Counted from the first letter of the stretch, positions 1 through 10,140 are shown. The stretch: DNA of 64,000 nucleotides from Spodoptera frugiperda (GCF_023101765.2 NC_064225.1:7440001-7504000), one strand, 5' to 3'. The notes: generated by a model not told the origin, from the letters alone. Made by a program: numbers and translations.

Positions 1-50
1 CGGGATTTGAACCCGCTACACGTTGCCCAGGCACCGCATCAATCGTGCAG
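1..50 (-). repeat. SINE family S2, tRNA-like end (fragment)
   Basis: The window opens in a tRNA-derived SINE read on the minus strand. The B-box-like motif GGGTTCAAATCCCG is followed by the head CAACGTGT. The same family recurs at about 9238-9425, 13370-13545, 29215-29365, 44514-44705 and 48265-48415, which is why it is called a SINE rather than a tRNA gene. Confidence 0.6.
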
Positions 51-59
51 TCAAAATAG

Positions 60-203
60 CATTTGGGTAGCATTTTCTAGCATTCACTGAGAAATTTTCC
101 GAAACCGAAAAATATCCCTGTAACACTTTGCCCCACCCGGGAATCCAACCCTTCGTCTGGCAGTCGCACTTGCGACCAGTCTACTAACGAGAGTCCCTCG
201 ATT
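60..203 (-). repeat. SINE family S1 (fragment)
   Basis: Minus-strand copy of the commonest SINE in the window. The tRNA-like head (A-box region around GGTCGCAAGTGCGACT and a degenerate B box) is followed by the family-specific body that reads AAAATTTCTCAGT. Better copies are at 23820-24095 and 48763-49025. Confidence 0.6.
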
Positions 204-233
204 TCTTTTTAGTAATTCATGGTCCACAAAAGT

Positions 234-657
234 ATCCCACAAAAACATTTCATGTTAAATGTTGCCAAGACATATAGCTCGCACTGTCAAAAAGTAATCA
301 GATCCCGTGTAGAGCCAAGTTTCTAACCCTACATGCCCAGACCTAAATCGATAAGCCCTAATTTCACACTCAAGTTACGGGGAAATTCTAACTGGCGAGT
401 CGGCCGCACGGACTTTTTGCTATTCGTCATATGGGCTTGAGCTTAAAAATCTATTCAATCTTCTAAACTCTTTCCGTGCGGCCAACTCGCCAGTTAGAAT
501 TTCCCCGTAACTTGAGTGTGAAATTAGGGCTTATCGATTTAGGTCTGGGCATGTAGGGTTAGAAACTTGGCTCTACACGGGATCTGATTACTTTTTGACA
601 GTGCGAGCTATATGGTCTCGTCTTGGCAACATTTAACATGAAATGTTTTTGTGGGAT
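234..657. mobile_element. Fold-back element FB1, short form
   Basis: An almost perfect palindrome that begins ATCCCACAAAAACATTTC and ends with its reverse complement. Arms of roughly 170 bp enclose a loop of about 70 bp. It encodes nothing. A longer relative sits at 38197-38733 with the loop inverted and with an extra 84 bp in each arm. No transposase is present, so movement would need help in trans. Confidence 0.85.
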
Positions 658-691
658 TTCATTTCTTTTTGTAGGTTTTCTTAATTAAATT

Positions 692-873
692 TGTGAGAAA
701 ATTGCAAACGTAATGCTAATACTTTTTATCAATGAAAATTAAAACACTAGTACCTAACTAAACCTTCACCTACTAAACTACTAAATTTATAAGAAAATTG
801 CAAACGTAATCCTAATACTTTTTATCAATGAAAATTAAAACACTAGTATCTAAACCTTTACCTACTAAACTAC
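692..873. repeat. Two-unit tandem repeat (about 90 bp unit)
   Basis: The motif GAAAATTGCAAACGTAAT followed by the same AT-rich block occurs twice back to back, with a few substitutions and a small indel. It is non-coding and lies between the fold-back element and a GC-rich stretch at about 980-1090. Confidence 0.7.
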
Positions 874-1789
874 TAACAATTAAATATTAGGCAAATGGTT
901 TTTTTCTCCGCGATAGCAAACTTTTAAATCACCGAAATATTCCGAAAATTTTTCATTCAACGAGACAACCGTCAACGACGTCTGCCCTCGCGCGTCTGCC
1001 CGCGTTCGGGTGCCGCGCTCGCTGACGGGCCGATTATTTTTAGCTACTGCGCGGGGACGAGGGGGCAGGCGGCGGGCGTTGGCGCATACTATACTTACGA
1101 TGCTTATGTTCAAAAGTATAGGTTGATTAATAAATACTTACCGAAGTGAAGTGTAGTAATATTATTCATATCTAAGTACTTATGGGTAGGATAATGTTTT
1201 GATTTGATGAAAAGTTTGTGTTCTATGTACTTGTGTATAATTTTCAGATTCAAGTCAGGAAATAGGGAATTAAGTTTCCCTATTTCAGATTTTTACCCTC
1301 CGCGGCCGCATTCAGACCTCTAGCGTCAAAAGTTGCGGAAGTCTCGAACAAACTTTCACCCCCTAGTTTAAGGGGTTGGGGGGTAAAAGTTCCAAGTTTT
1401 AGGATTTTTTTGTTGTTTGGGTACTAATACTAGCTTACATACCAAATTTCAGTTTTCTAGGACTTCAGGAAGTACCTTAAGAATTTTGTTGATCATCAGT
1501 GAGTGAGTGAGTGAGTGACGAAATCGGGGTATTTTAGATATCAATAAAATCTAAAGTATAAGAGCTATGCAATTGAAACTTTAGAGGTTTATTAAGTCTA
1601 CCACTGACATTATATCCTGAAAATTTTGTTTATCTGGTATAACCCAAACTCAAGTTATGAAGGTTCAAAAATACGACGAAGCGCTTCGAACGAGGTAGTC
1701 CCTCGATTGCGCTTCGCTTAGTAATTCATGCACTACCGTCCACCAGATCAAATTGACAGCATAAATATTTTCTTTTTCATAAATTCCAG
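874..1789. other. Non-coding stretch upstream of the Aprt terminal exon
   Basis: Probably intron sequence of Aprt. It holds a GC-rich island (about 980-1090) and, at 1260-1700, sequence with GTGAGTGAGTGAGTGA next to CATACCAAATTTCAG, a combination also seen in inverted form inside the Helitron-like repeats of this window. A 77-aa open frame across the GC-rich island has no homology that I recognise. Confidence 0.4.
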
Positions 1790-2014
1790 GACGTTCTAGA
1801 AATTCAAAAGGACTCTGTGCAGCCGGGTCTGAAGTGCGTCATAATAGACGATCTGATAGCCACGGGCGGCTCCATCACGGCCGCCACGCATTTACTGAAC
1901 CGCTGCGGCGCTGACGTCATCGGCTGCTTGCTCGTCATTGAGCTCACGGCGCTCGGCGGCAGACAATGCATTCCTAAAGGTATACCTGTACATTCCTTGA
2001 TCACATATGAGTAG
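1790..2014 (+). CDS. Aprt: Adenine phosphoribosyltransferase, last coding exon (partial gene)
   Basis: Purine salvage enzyme that joins adenine to PRPP to give AMP in the cytosol. Only the terminal exon is in the window: acceptor TTCCAG at 1784-1789, 74 in-frame codons, and the TAG stop at 2012-2014. The translation carries the PRPP-binding signature VIIDDLIATGGS, preceded by a DVLEIQKDSVQPG segment and ending in HSLITYE, as in APRT proteins, whose C terminus typically ends near a SLLQYE-like motif. The length from the PRPP motif to the stop fits the family. The preceding exons must lie left of position 1, because nothing in 1-1789 looks coding. The call rests on recognised family motifs; the exact exon phase (0) is inferred. 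Confidence 0.93.
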   Translation, partial: DVLEIQKDSVQPGLKCVIIDDLIATGGSITAATHLLNRCGADVIGCLLVIELTALGGRQCIPKGIPVHSLITYE

Positions 2015-2140
2015 GTAGTGACATTTGTTATTGTAAGGTACTTTTTTGACCTAATATGCAGTGACGGATTATGTTATTGTGAATGGGCACTATAGCTTAT
2101 TCTAAGGGTCCTTGATTTTAAATAAAAAAAAAAACTCTTA

Positions 2141-2421
2141 GGGTCGATTTATACTAGCGCAGTGTCGAAGCGCATCGAAACGTGTATATCCAAAACGGAA
2201 CGTAACAAATTCAACCTTACCTCCACGGCGTAACGCACACATGAGATTTTAAAATGGCGCGCGCATTCGTCGGCATTCGCGCGTCTGCGCGCGAACAAAG
2301 CCTCGACTCTGCGCTAGTATAAATTGACCCTTACGCTGTGGAGTTAAAGTTGAATTTGTTATGTGCAGTTTTGGATAGACGCTTCGATGCGCTTCGACTC
2401 TGCGCTAGTATAAATCGACCC
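2141..2421. mobile_element. MITE with TTA target duplication (Harbinger-like)
   Basis: Terminal inverted repeats begin GGGTCGATTTATACTAGCGC and are flanked on both sides by TTA (2138-2140 and 2422-2424). A partial second copy of the terminal sequence lies inside at about 2310-2335. A 3-bp TTA duplication is typical of PIF/Harbinger elements. The element lies in the Aprt 3' flank or 3' UTR. The 63-aa frame over it is not a gene. Confidence 0.8.
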
Positions 2422-2424
2422 TTA

Positions 2425-3849
2425 GAGCAAAAGTGGGTTTGGCCAAGAGCAAGTAGCAATTATTACTACTTAGGTACCTACATGGTTAATCCGTCACTGC
2501 CAATACAGACCTTACTTTCTAAGCATTAAAAGCTACTTTTGTAGTACAATCGAATGTTCTAGATTTTCTACTGTTTTTAAACTACGTCACCTTTTGTTGG
2601 ACATAGAAATGTACCTTATAATTTACTATCGGTTTTATATAAAACTAAAAATAGGTTAATTGTTACAAAATTATGTTAATTATAATGATGATGTTTTAAT
2701 ATTAATTAATTATGGGTATCGTGCAGTGGTACAAACGTACTAATAATAGCCAGTCGTACTGTCTGTCGGTTGATTTACCTGCTAGTGTTTATATGTACTT
2801 GATTATAGCTACATAGCAACGAACTTATATTCACTGTTTTACATATTCTGGTATCAGTACCTATGTGTATAATAATGATCAAACCTTAATACATAGGTAC
2901 TATTTAGCACAAAGTGGCATTAGCCAAGCTATTATCTGAATATCAAAAAGAGTAGGTGTCTTTTTTAAGGATGGAAAGCCACCTAATGATATTCGTTGGT
3001 ACACATAGCTTAGTAATGGTTGAAACAAAATAATCTTAGAAATGAAATGCGGTAAAAGTTACATTGCTAGTTGCCGTTAGAAGGTTTCGAACCTGTACTC
3101 TTTGTATAAGAAACGGGCGTCTTAAACCGGGCCACCGCGACACAAATGAAATTCAGATGAGATTGTTTTCTTGATTCTTACTTTTAACGCGATTGTTGTG
3201 GTCGGCTACTGGTGCAAACTCAATTTTTATGACAGCAAACTGCGTATGTGAATGTAATTTCTAGCGGGCAAATCTATTCGACAGATGAGTACTGAAACTT
3301 GCCGTAGATTTTGATATAGGTTTAATATTTTACTGTATTTCTCTTATGTGGTGCTAGACTACCAATGTGAAATATTTATAAATCATTTTACATGTACCTT
3401 TATGGTTATAATTTGAACCGTAAGCGGATAAGAATAGAGTCCTATTTTATGAGAAAATGCTATAGCTAGGTAGTACTTTTGTTTTTTAACCAAAGATCTG
3501 GTTTATTTATCTGCGCGACAAAGGGTAATATTTTGTATTGTTTAAATATATGTAAGTAAAGGTTTAAGTAGGTACATTTATTTTGTATTTATTTTTTACT
3601 TATGAATAAATTGTGAAAAATGTAATACATATCTTGCACATAGAATTGTATTTACCTATGTAGGTATGTTATTTGTTTTTATATCCATAAGTATATGTAA
3701 AAACTTTTTAAAATTTCAAGATATCATGTTTGTGTATGTAAATGCTTTTTTTTAAGTTTTGTGGTTACATTTTTATGTCTGGTGTATTGTAAGCTGGGTT
3801 TTTACGAAGGGATCTATGTGTGATTTATAAATGGTGAGGTTCAGAATAT
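2425..3849. other. AT-rich spacer or Aprt 3' UTR, no gene seen
   Basis: No credible coding sequence. A tRNA-like SINE head lies on the minus strand near 3075-3150 (B-box-like GGTTCGAAACC). The rest is AT-rich with several possible poly(A) hexamers, so the end of the Aprt transcript cannot be placed. Confidence 0.4.
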
Positions 3850-4050
3850 CTTTATATATATAATTCTTCTGTACGTGTGTATGTCACTGAAAAACTTTAA
3901 ACGACTAGACGGATTTTGATGAAACTTTTTGTGTGTGTTCAAGAGGATCTGAGAATGGTTTAGATTCACAATTTTGTCAGCTGGACAAAGTTTTTTTAAT
4001 TAATCAGACGTGTAGACAGGACAACGTCTGTCGGGTCCGCTAGTTAATTT
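3850..4050 (+). repeat. Non-LTR retrotransposon 3' fragment
   Basis: The block running from CGGATTTTGATGAAAC to GTCGGGTCCGCTAGT is typical of lepidopteran LINE 3' ends that occur as short, 5'-truncated copies. Related blocks with the CGGATTTTGATG core occur at about 12315-13172, 21610-21830 and 28610-28780. No coding sequence is left. Confidence 0.55.
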
Positions 4051-4151
4051 ATATATTAAAATCGGCCCAGTCATTTCAGAGATTAGCCGGAACAAACAGA
4101 CATACAGACAATGTAAAAAATCTTATTTTGGTGTAACATGTATCGTATGTA

Positions 4152-4974
4152 TCTGGGGGCACGGCAGTGCCCCCGCCAAGTCGAGCAAAAAAAAGCGGCA
4201 CGGCCGTACCATCCTTTTCTCGAAGCAATTCGGGCCTTTTTCGACCCCCTATAATTCGGTTGTGGATAAAGCAAGAAACCTGAATCTTCAGTAACTAATC
4301 CGGCATTGTATAAACACGGAATATTTAAAATTTCAGTCAATTTGAACTAGTAGTTTAAGAATGACAACTTGTTAAAGTTTCTAAATTTTGTCACTCACTG
4401 ACTCACCGATCATCAAAAGTCCCACGCACTTCTAGCAGACTTAGAAGCTTCATATTTGGAATACATATAGAGTTTAGTGTCTTAATCATGGGAAAACTTA
4501 AATATTTTGTAATTTCGGTCCAGTTTTCCAAATACACCAACTGCATCAATAACTTTGTAATCCCATATAAATATATGGGATTACAAAGTTATTTATGCAG
4601 TTGGTGGTTGGTGGTGGTTATAAATTTAATAGGTGTAGATAGGTACCTACCATATGAGGAAAAGAAAAAGAGGAAGACTACATATAAAAATAAGAAAATA
4701 TCATAAGACCTTTAACAAAATTCGTTAGAAGTAGATGGTATCAAAAAGAAAGGCTCTACAAAAAGAAGTGAGATCCCATCAAAAACATCCTGTAAAAAAC
4801 CTAAGTCTCGCAGCTCAGTCTTTCTACCGTCAAAAGTTGTGAGATCCATGTAATACCAAGTCGGTTAATCTATTTAGTGTCTACTTGAAGGACCTTCTGT
4901 CTTAAGTTATTACATAAGTTATTATCATGCCAATATTAAACATATTTAACGTTTTAAAACAAATAGATCGACTT
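4152..4974 (+). mobile_element. Helitron-like/fold-back composite HL1, copy A (truncated)
   Basis: Starts A|TC followed by the hairpin GGGGGCAC-GGCA-GTGCCCCC, then a run of A and a CGGCACGGCCGTACC box. An internal palindrome lies near 4530-4605. From about 4770 it joins the left arm of a fold-back sequence beginning GATCCCATCAAAAACATCC. The right arm is missing here; a central piece of the same fold-back reappears at 6110-6297. Full relatives are at 11013, 19653 and 25615. The small open frames it carries recur in the other copies and are not genes. Confidence 0.7.
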
Positions 4975-5384
4975 TAACGTCTAGTTCATGATAAATAATT
5001 TGTGTATTATCTTTTAAATATTTCTACAGAGGTATTCTAGAAAAGACATCTAAAGTACCTTCCTACCAGTAGTAGTGTATCTCTACATCTCATCTTAGTT
5101 CCGAGCATGATGTGGGTACGCTTGTCACGTATCTTCCGCAATTTAAACTGTTTCAAGTCCAAACACGTACACACTGGGCAAGGGTTAAGGTCGACTCTAC
5201 GTATGATATTTTTTTATATTTATGTCATCGTATTTAGTTGTGAAATATAGCGACGGATTTTAGTTTGTCTTGTATAGACACTCATACAATTGCGTCCACT
5301 GATCCGTATCGTACGCACCGCATCATCAGCAATGCGATGCGATGCGTACTGATGACGACATACGAAATGCGTACGATGCGTGTG

Positions 5385-6110
5385 ATGCATACGATGTGTG
5401 AATAATAGTCTGTCAGTATGTCCGTCGGTGAAGCTAGTTGCTCGTACAATACACCAGGCATGATATCAGAATCCACGCTAAATAAACGAAATATATATTT
5501 TCTTGTGTCTGTTATCTGTCTAATAGTTTTTTAAGTATAATTAAAATGTTTATTATGAAAATATGTGACTAATTCTTTTATTGTTTTAAATGAAGTGATT
5601 AATATTTTTTACAAAGCGCTGTGTAAAGGCTGCTATAGGTACTCTATTTGATAAAATATTGTATTTTTTATTAAGAATTTATTTTTGTAAATGTGTTTTT
5701 TGAAACATAGCTCAATTTTATCAGTAACTCATGTTATACATATAGGGTGACTGGTAATTAGCGATAGTTTAAACACGTACACTCATGATTACAATTAGGG
5801 TTTTGGTGACAAAAATTAAACTAATGAGTATACAAAAAAAGTTTTTTGGAAAAGTTGTTTATATTATAAGTACAATAACGTGTTTAGATATCGTTCACTA
5901 ATTACCAGTCACCCTATATAGTACTGTTGTACATACCCTTTACTTTTACATAGACGTAATGATATTAAATGACATGTAACGCATTCCAGGTCAGTCAGAT
6001 GCGATTTGCGATTGTCGTACTAAAGTTTTATGACGTATTTATACGATGGTTTTAATAATGCGTACCTAATGCGTAAACTTAGGTATGCCATACGATGGTG
6101 TGAATAATAG
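5385..6110. repeat. Tandem duplication, unit 1
   Basis: First of two diverged direct repeats with a period of about 0.77 kb. The best-matching part runs from TTTTTTAAGTATAATT near 5525 through the embedded MITE to ACATGTAACGCATTCCAGG near 5970-5990. It is followed by an ATACGATGG-containing block. No coding potential was seen. Confidence 0.65.
5745..5914. mobile_element. MITE with GGGTGACTGGTAATTAG termini, copy 1
   Basis: Inverted termini GGGTGACTGGTAATTAG face each other across about 170 bp, with TATA on both sides (5741-5744 and 5915-5918). The flanks suit a TA-type target duplication. The second copy lies at the same place in the downstream duplication unit. Confidence 0.8.
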
Positions 6111-6880
6111 TCAAATAGATCGAGTATGTCCATCGCTTGATTTGATTAGTTAGCTATGTATCACACTACACAGCACGACGGGCCAGCGACCATCAGGAAC
6201 GAGAGTTTCAATCGCGTGAGGCGCGAGAGACTAAACGAAATATAATATAATATTGTAATATTCATTGTGTCTGTTAATGCGATGTCCAAGTTTATCTAGT
6301 TTTTTAAGTATAATTAAAATGTTTATTATGAACATATGTGACAAATTCTTTTTTAGAATGAAGTGGTTAATATTTTTTACAAAGCTCTGTGTAAAGGCTG
6401 CTATAAGTACTCTATTTGATAAAAATATTGTATTTTTTTATTAATAATTTATTTTTGTAAATGTGTTTTTTGAAACATAGCTCAATTTTATCAGCAACTC
6501 ATGTTATACATATAGGGTGACTGGTAATTAGTGACCGATATTTAAACACGTGATTGTAGTCATGATTACAATTTAGTAGTTTTGTAGTGATAAAAATAAA
6601 ACTAATGAGTATACATAAAAAGTTTCTTTGGGAAAGTTGTTTGTAATCATGAGTACAATTACGTGTTTAAATATCGTTCACTAATTACCAGTCACCCTAT
6701 ATAGTACTGTTATACATACCCTTTACTTTTACATAGACGTAATGATATTAAATGACATGTAACGCATTCCAGGTTGTCAGATGTATTTTCTATTGTCTTA
6801 TTAAAGTTTTATATGTATTTACACGTTGGTTTTAATTTTTACCTAATCATTAACTTAGATAGGCCGTCTCTGGCGTGAAC
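6111..6880. repeat. Tandem duplication, unit 2, with fold-back piece
   Basis: Second unit of the duplication. Its left part (about 6110-6297) contains the central segment of the fold-back region found in the HL1 composites, including the GTTTCAATCGCGTGAGGC block. The remainder matches unit 1 with many substitutions. Confidence 0.65.
6515..6697. mobile_element. MITE with GGGTGACTGGTAATTAG termini, copy 2
   Basis: Same termini and TATA flanks as the copy at 5745-5914, slightly longer inside. Its matching place in both duplication units shows that it was already there when the segment duplicated. Confidence 0.8.
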
Positions 6881-7184
6881 AAGACTTGGATTCGGCTTCG
6901 CCATGCGAGTGAAGTTACCGAAGGACTCGAACCCAACAAGTGATAGACTGATAACTGCTCCCTTACCCCCTATTTGACTGAACCATGAATACTGGGTCTA
7001 ACTACTCCAGAGATTGAAGATATGTCAAGTTTCTGGTTAAAGAAGTAAAGAAATGTGACATTCTAGCGTTCTAGCAGAAAGCGGGTTTCTAGCCAAACGT
7101 AGACTTATCAACCCAAAAAGAAACAGGAATGGTACCTACCAGGGCGAAATGGTGAAATAAAATCATTAACTATGTATTTGTAAA

Positions 7185-7190
7185 TTTATT
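7185..7190 (-). terminator. Poly(A) signal AATAAA of the 184-aa MBF2-like gene
   Basis: Reads AATAAA on the minus strand about 290 bp past the stop codon. The sequence next to it, GGCAAACACTGTAAGTTGG on the plus strand, is shared with the 3' region of the paralogue at 13.8 kb, which supports a common 3' UTR. Confidence 0.5.
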
Positions 7191-7249
7191 TTATTTAAAA
7201 GTAATAAATGGCAAACACTGTAAGTTGGGGCGCTTCCACCTGTTACTAA

Positions 7250-7430
7250 TATACTAGCAAATGCGGCGAACTTTGTTTCGGCACCAATTTTAAATTTTTC
7301 CTGAAATTTCTTTGTTATAAACCTCACGGAGCCCGAGACCTTTTTAACGAATGCGAAACTGTGGAAATCGGTTCGTGCGTTCTGGAGTTATAGCGTCAGG
7401 AAGGAAAACCCGACTTATTATAATAGATAA
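7250..7430 (+). repeat. LINE 3' fragment inside the MBF2-like 3' UTR
   Basis: The block with CTCACGGAGCCCGAGACC, GTGGAAATCGGTTCG and GGAAAACCCGACTTATT is a dispersed retrotransposon tail also found at about 30205-30365 and 33760-33985. Here it sits between the stop codon and the likely poly(A) signal of the 184-aa gene, and it is absent from the paralogue's 3' UTR. Confidence 0.65.
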
Positions 7431-7482
7431 TAGATTATGAAATCCTTAATGTTAAACATTATTATCACATCTTAAGTAAGAT

Positions 7483-8037
7483 TTAAAGAATGTGCGGTAA
7501 GGGTTTCACTTTGATGTTCTTTTCCAACGATTGTGTGGTCTGGATGTTTTGGGGCAGTTCTGAAGACTGGGCCGGCAGCTCAATGGGAACCTTTTGGCTG
7601 TGCTGTTCCTTGTTTGCCTGTTGCTGATCTTCTACAGCTGGCGTCACTTTGGTCTGGCCGTCCTTGGATGCTCCAACAGGCACTGGGTGTTGCGGGAACT
7701 GCGCGGCTCCTTCACTCGCGTACACTTTCACGGTGAAGTCGAATCCTCTGAACACTGTGGGGCTCTTCAGCTCGATGGTGACGTCATTGTGTCCTACTCC
7801 TCCGTCCACTACTTTGGCTTCTCCGTCCTTCTTCGGCCTGTTGTCAATGACAACTACTCGGCTGATGAGGCCGTCGTCGGTCGCGTTCACGGTGAGGTTC
7901 TGCACTTGTTTCCATATAGCAGGGCTGGCGGTGACATTCTTGTCGAATATTAATTGGCCGCCCTCTCTGCCCACGCTGAGGTCCGCGGCCGCAGCCACGG
8001 CCACCAAACCGAACAATGCGACTACTTTGGTGTACAT
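7483..8037 (-). CDS. MBF2/REPAT-like secreted protein, 184 aa
   Basis: Single-exon gene for a small secreted protein of the MBF2 (PF15868-type) family. In moths the family includes REPAT proteins, which respond to pathogens in the gut. The start at MYTKVV is preferred to an in-frame ATG 16 codons upstream because it gives a clean signal peptide (residues 1-18, ending AVAAAA before DLSVG) and is shared with the paralogue at 13.9-15.0 kb. Residues 19 to about 108 form the MBF2 domain, with the diagnostic GGVGHNDVTIELKSP and GFDFTVKVYAS strands. Three N-glycosylation sequons (NVT, NLT, NAT) lie close together near residues 30-50. The tail after PVGA is short, Q/P/S-rich and ends PLPHIL. A TATAAAT box lies at 8084-8090. 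The family call is by motif recognition; the exact role is unknown. Confidence 0.88.
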   Translation of the reverse strand: MYTKVVALFGLVAVAAAADLSVGREGGQLIFDKNVTASPAIWKQVQNLTVNATDDGLISRVVVIDNRPKKDGEAKVVDGGVGHNDVTIELKSPTVFRGFDFTVKVYASEGAAQFPQHPVPVGASKDGQTKVTPAVEDQQQANKEQHSQKVPIELPAQSSELPQNIQTTQSLEKNIKVKPLPHIL

Positions 8038-8083
8038 CTTCGGATGTTTACAAGTGACTGACCGAGACGACGGGCATTGAAGC

Positions 8084-8090
8084 ATTTATA
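8084..8090 (-). promoter_or_regulatory. TATA box of the 184-aa MBF2-like gene
   Basis: TATAAAT on the minus strand, about 47-53 bp upstream of the ATG. This leaves room for a transcription start and a very short 5' UTR. The paralogue has TATATAAG in the matching place. Confidence 0.6.
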
Positions 8091-8242
8091 CAGCAGCGGT
8101 TTAAGGAAAATATTCAATTAATCAATACGTTAGTCACTTACCTATAGGGACAATAATAATACATAACGTACAATTTTATCCTGAAGGGATACACAGAAGC
8201 GCAAGAATAACACAATGTACAATGTAATAGGCAAACATTTTT

Positions 8243-8320
8243 CAATCATTTCTGGAGTGGCGACCAGCCTATTACCATACACCGGACACAATATTCCAGA
8301 CTCTGTGCTGAGAAATTTTC
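8243..8320 (-). repeat. SINE family S1 fragment
   Basis: Contains the body motif of family S1 in reverse (CAATATTCCAGACTCTGTGC next to GAGAAATTTTCG). Both ends are lost. Confidence 0.5.
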
Positions 8321-8384
8321 GTAAATAATTAGGTATGTACTTGCATGTGACTGTTGACCACTTACTTCGTGAGTTAGGGCGCTT

Positions 8385-8690
8385 TTCCACCAAAGATGTG
8401 CTATGCTTCGTTGCTGTGGATGCGTTTGGCTTTCACCAATCATATTCAATGGTACACATAGCTTAGCACTGGTGGAAACGGACTCAGCCAAGCTATGTTT
8501 TTTATATGCAAAGATGCGTGCTATGGATGACTTCCCTACCATCAATACATCGCATACTTGAGCTGCGCATCTTCCTCGTACAACTACGTAGCTTAGTATC
8601 AATGGAAACGGTTACATAGTTTCACACAAGCTTAGCTATTACATCTCCGCAGCATAGCTACATAGCACATCTCTGTATATCGATGTATAA
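8385..8690. mobile_element. Hairpin-rich MITE (CATAGC family), copy 1
   Basis: Starts near GGGCGCTTTTCCACCAAAG, then ATGTGCTATG, and ends with the reverse, CATAGCACATCTCTG. The inside is full of CATAGCTTAGC-type inverted repeats. Related copies are at about 17290-17610 and 37212-37430. Open frames here are by-products of the repeat. Confidence 0.6.
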
Positions 8691-8712
8691 TTATGTGGAT
8701 AAGCTCGACTAA

Positions 8713-9127
8713 TTCCCGGCACTGGTTCAGGCCATGGTGCGGAGCGAGAGGGACTGGGATGCCGTCTCCTCCTTCTGCGAAGCAGTCATGCTAGCTAAGG
8801 AGGAGGCGGGGCGCGTGAGAGATCGGGCGTAGGGGATCCCGAGACGATCTCCGGCCACCGTAAGTGCGGGTCTGCGGACGGCGAGCAAGGGTAGCTCACC
8901 GCCCGAACAGAACCAGACCCGTGCGTGCGGCGCGTCGCGTTCCGCGCGCGCCTCAAAGAGCCATCAGACCACCACAGATGGGGCCCAATAGGGCTGATGC
9001 CTGATCCGGACTACCTAGCGGGTTTACCGGGGCTCCGGCTCGAAAAGCAGGAGAAGGAACGGGGTGGTTTTTAGTCAGTAAGAGTCTGACACTCCCTCTC
9101 GCCTCGCCCAAGGCGAGAAAAGTCACT
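8713..9127 (+). mobile_element. R1-like non-LTR retrotransposon, 5'-truncated copy
   Basis: Starts inside the last 45 codons or so of the reverse-transcriptase ORF (SEGDWDAVSSFCEAVMLAKE is readable as SERDWDAVSSFCEAVMLAKE) and runs through the GC-rich 3' UTR to the CCCTCTCGCCTCGCCCAAGG hairpin near the 3' end. The reading frame ends early compared with the copy at 60.6 kb (GATCGGGCGTAG). Confidence 0.85.
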
Positions 9128-9237
9128 AATTACCTAATGTTGGTTTTGCTGGCGAAATATTTTGAGCTACAATAGTAAATTGTGGTGCTGATAGCACTGA
9201 AGCACAGAATAATAAGTAACTGAAGAGAGCACTTATA

Positions 9238-9425
9238 AAAAGTTTTGACTGCACAGTTGGTGCGGGGGCTGGGCAACTGGCTGCCGCGCAACGGGTAGCG
9301 GGTTCGATTCCCGTACGGAGCAACTCTTTGTGTGATCCACAAATTGTTGTTTCGGGTCTGGGTGTCATGTGCATGTGAACTTGTATGTTTGTAAACGCAC
9401 CCACGACACAGGAGAAAATCCTAAT
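9238..9425 (+). repeat. SINE family S2
   Basis: tRNA-like head with B box GGGTTCGATTCCCGTACGG, followed by the body with CTTTGTGTGATCCACAAATT and ending CACCCACGACACAGGAG. The lack of a foldable complete cloverleaf and the repeated body rule out a functional tRNA. Confidence 0.7.
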
Positions 9426-9654
9426 GTGGGGAAACGTTTTTTTTTAAAAAAAAAAAGGGGAGGGAGGGGTGACACTATTTTTTTCACTTTGGAAGTGTCT
9501 ACCTTTCAAACAATTGATTTCGTCGAAAAATATGTAGTTTTAAGAACCTTAATGTCTTTTTAAGCCCTATCCATCACGTATAAGTTAGTTGAAAAAAAAA
9601 TGTTTTTTTGAATCAATTCCATGTATGGATTGCCGCCTTTGGGTTTAAAATTTA

Positions 9655-10140
9655 TTACCCGACTGCGCCAGAAGGAGGGTTATGTTTTTCGAGTGTATGT
9701 ATGTATGTATAATTGTTTGGCACGCTCTGCAGCCCAAACGGCTTGATGGATTTTGACTTGAGAGGTGTCGTTAGATTCGTATTTACTGTGAGAGTGACAG
9801 TGGATATATCAAAATAATAAAAAACCAAAATGGCGGATTTTAGGCGCCAAATTCGAATATTTCTCACTCTCTAGCCTAAACGGCTTGGTGGATTTTGACT
9901 TGAGAGGGGTCGTTTGATTTGTATTTAGTGTGAGAGTGACACTAGATATATCAAAATGAAAAAATAATAAAACTAAAAAAATAAAAATAAAAAAAAGTAA
10001 AGAAAGCCAGCCGTATGTGCCCTCACAAAGTCTTTATATTTAGAATGGGTCCCGACTACTTAAATTTTGCGATGACTTTCTTGTTTTAGACTTTTTTCAT
10101 TTTTATATTATATAAAGAAACGCAGTCGGGTTTAGTTTTT
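9655..10140 (+). repeat. Retrotransposon-like 3' region with internal tandem duplication
   Basis: Begins TTTATTACCCGACTGCGCC and carries a (GTAT)n run. The block ACGGCTTGATGGATTTTGAC is repeated about 160 bp further on as ACGGCTTGGTGGATTTTGAC. It ends near AACGCAGTCGGGTTTAG. No coding sequence is intact. Confidence 0.5.

Noticed and set aside
4083..4340. 85-aa open frame (ILNIPCLYNAGLVTEDSG) that recurs at about 11.0, 20.5 and 25.6 kb
   Set aside because: It is carried by each copy of the HL1 repeat, has no start or splice context in common with genes, and its ends vary with the flanking DNA. It is a repeat, not a gene family.
4488..4706. Repeated frame starting MGKLKYFVISVQFSK (also at about 11.35, 20.3 and 25.95 kb)
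   Set aside because: Lies across an internal palindrome of HL1, half of it being the reverse complement of the other half; not a plausible protein.
5281..5476. GATGCGTACGATGCG-type short palindromes as a possible regulatory array
   Set aside because: They sit in the diverged tandem duplication and lack regular spacing; simple-sequence decay explains them better.
7594..7953. 119-aa and other long open frames antisense to the MBF2-like genes (also 14273-14881 and 14418-15032, about 200 aa)
   Set aside because: They mirror the GC-rich sense codons, lack their own promoter or splice signals, and the sense frames have clear signal peptides and family motifs.
9285..9320. Possible tRNA genes from B-box-like GGGTTCGATTCCCG motifs here and elsewhere
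   Set aside because: Each is followed by the same SINE body and recurs many times; no complete cloverleaf could be drawn.
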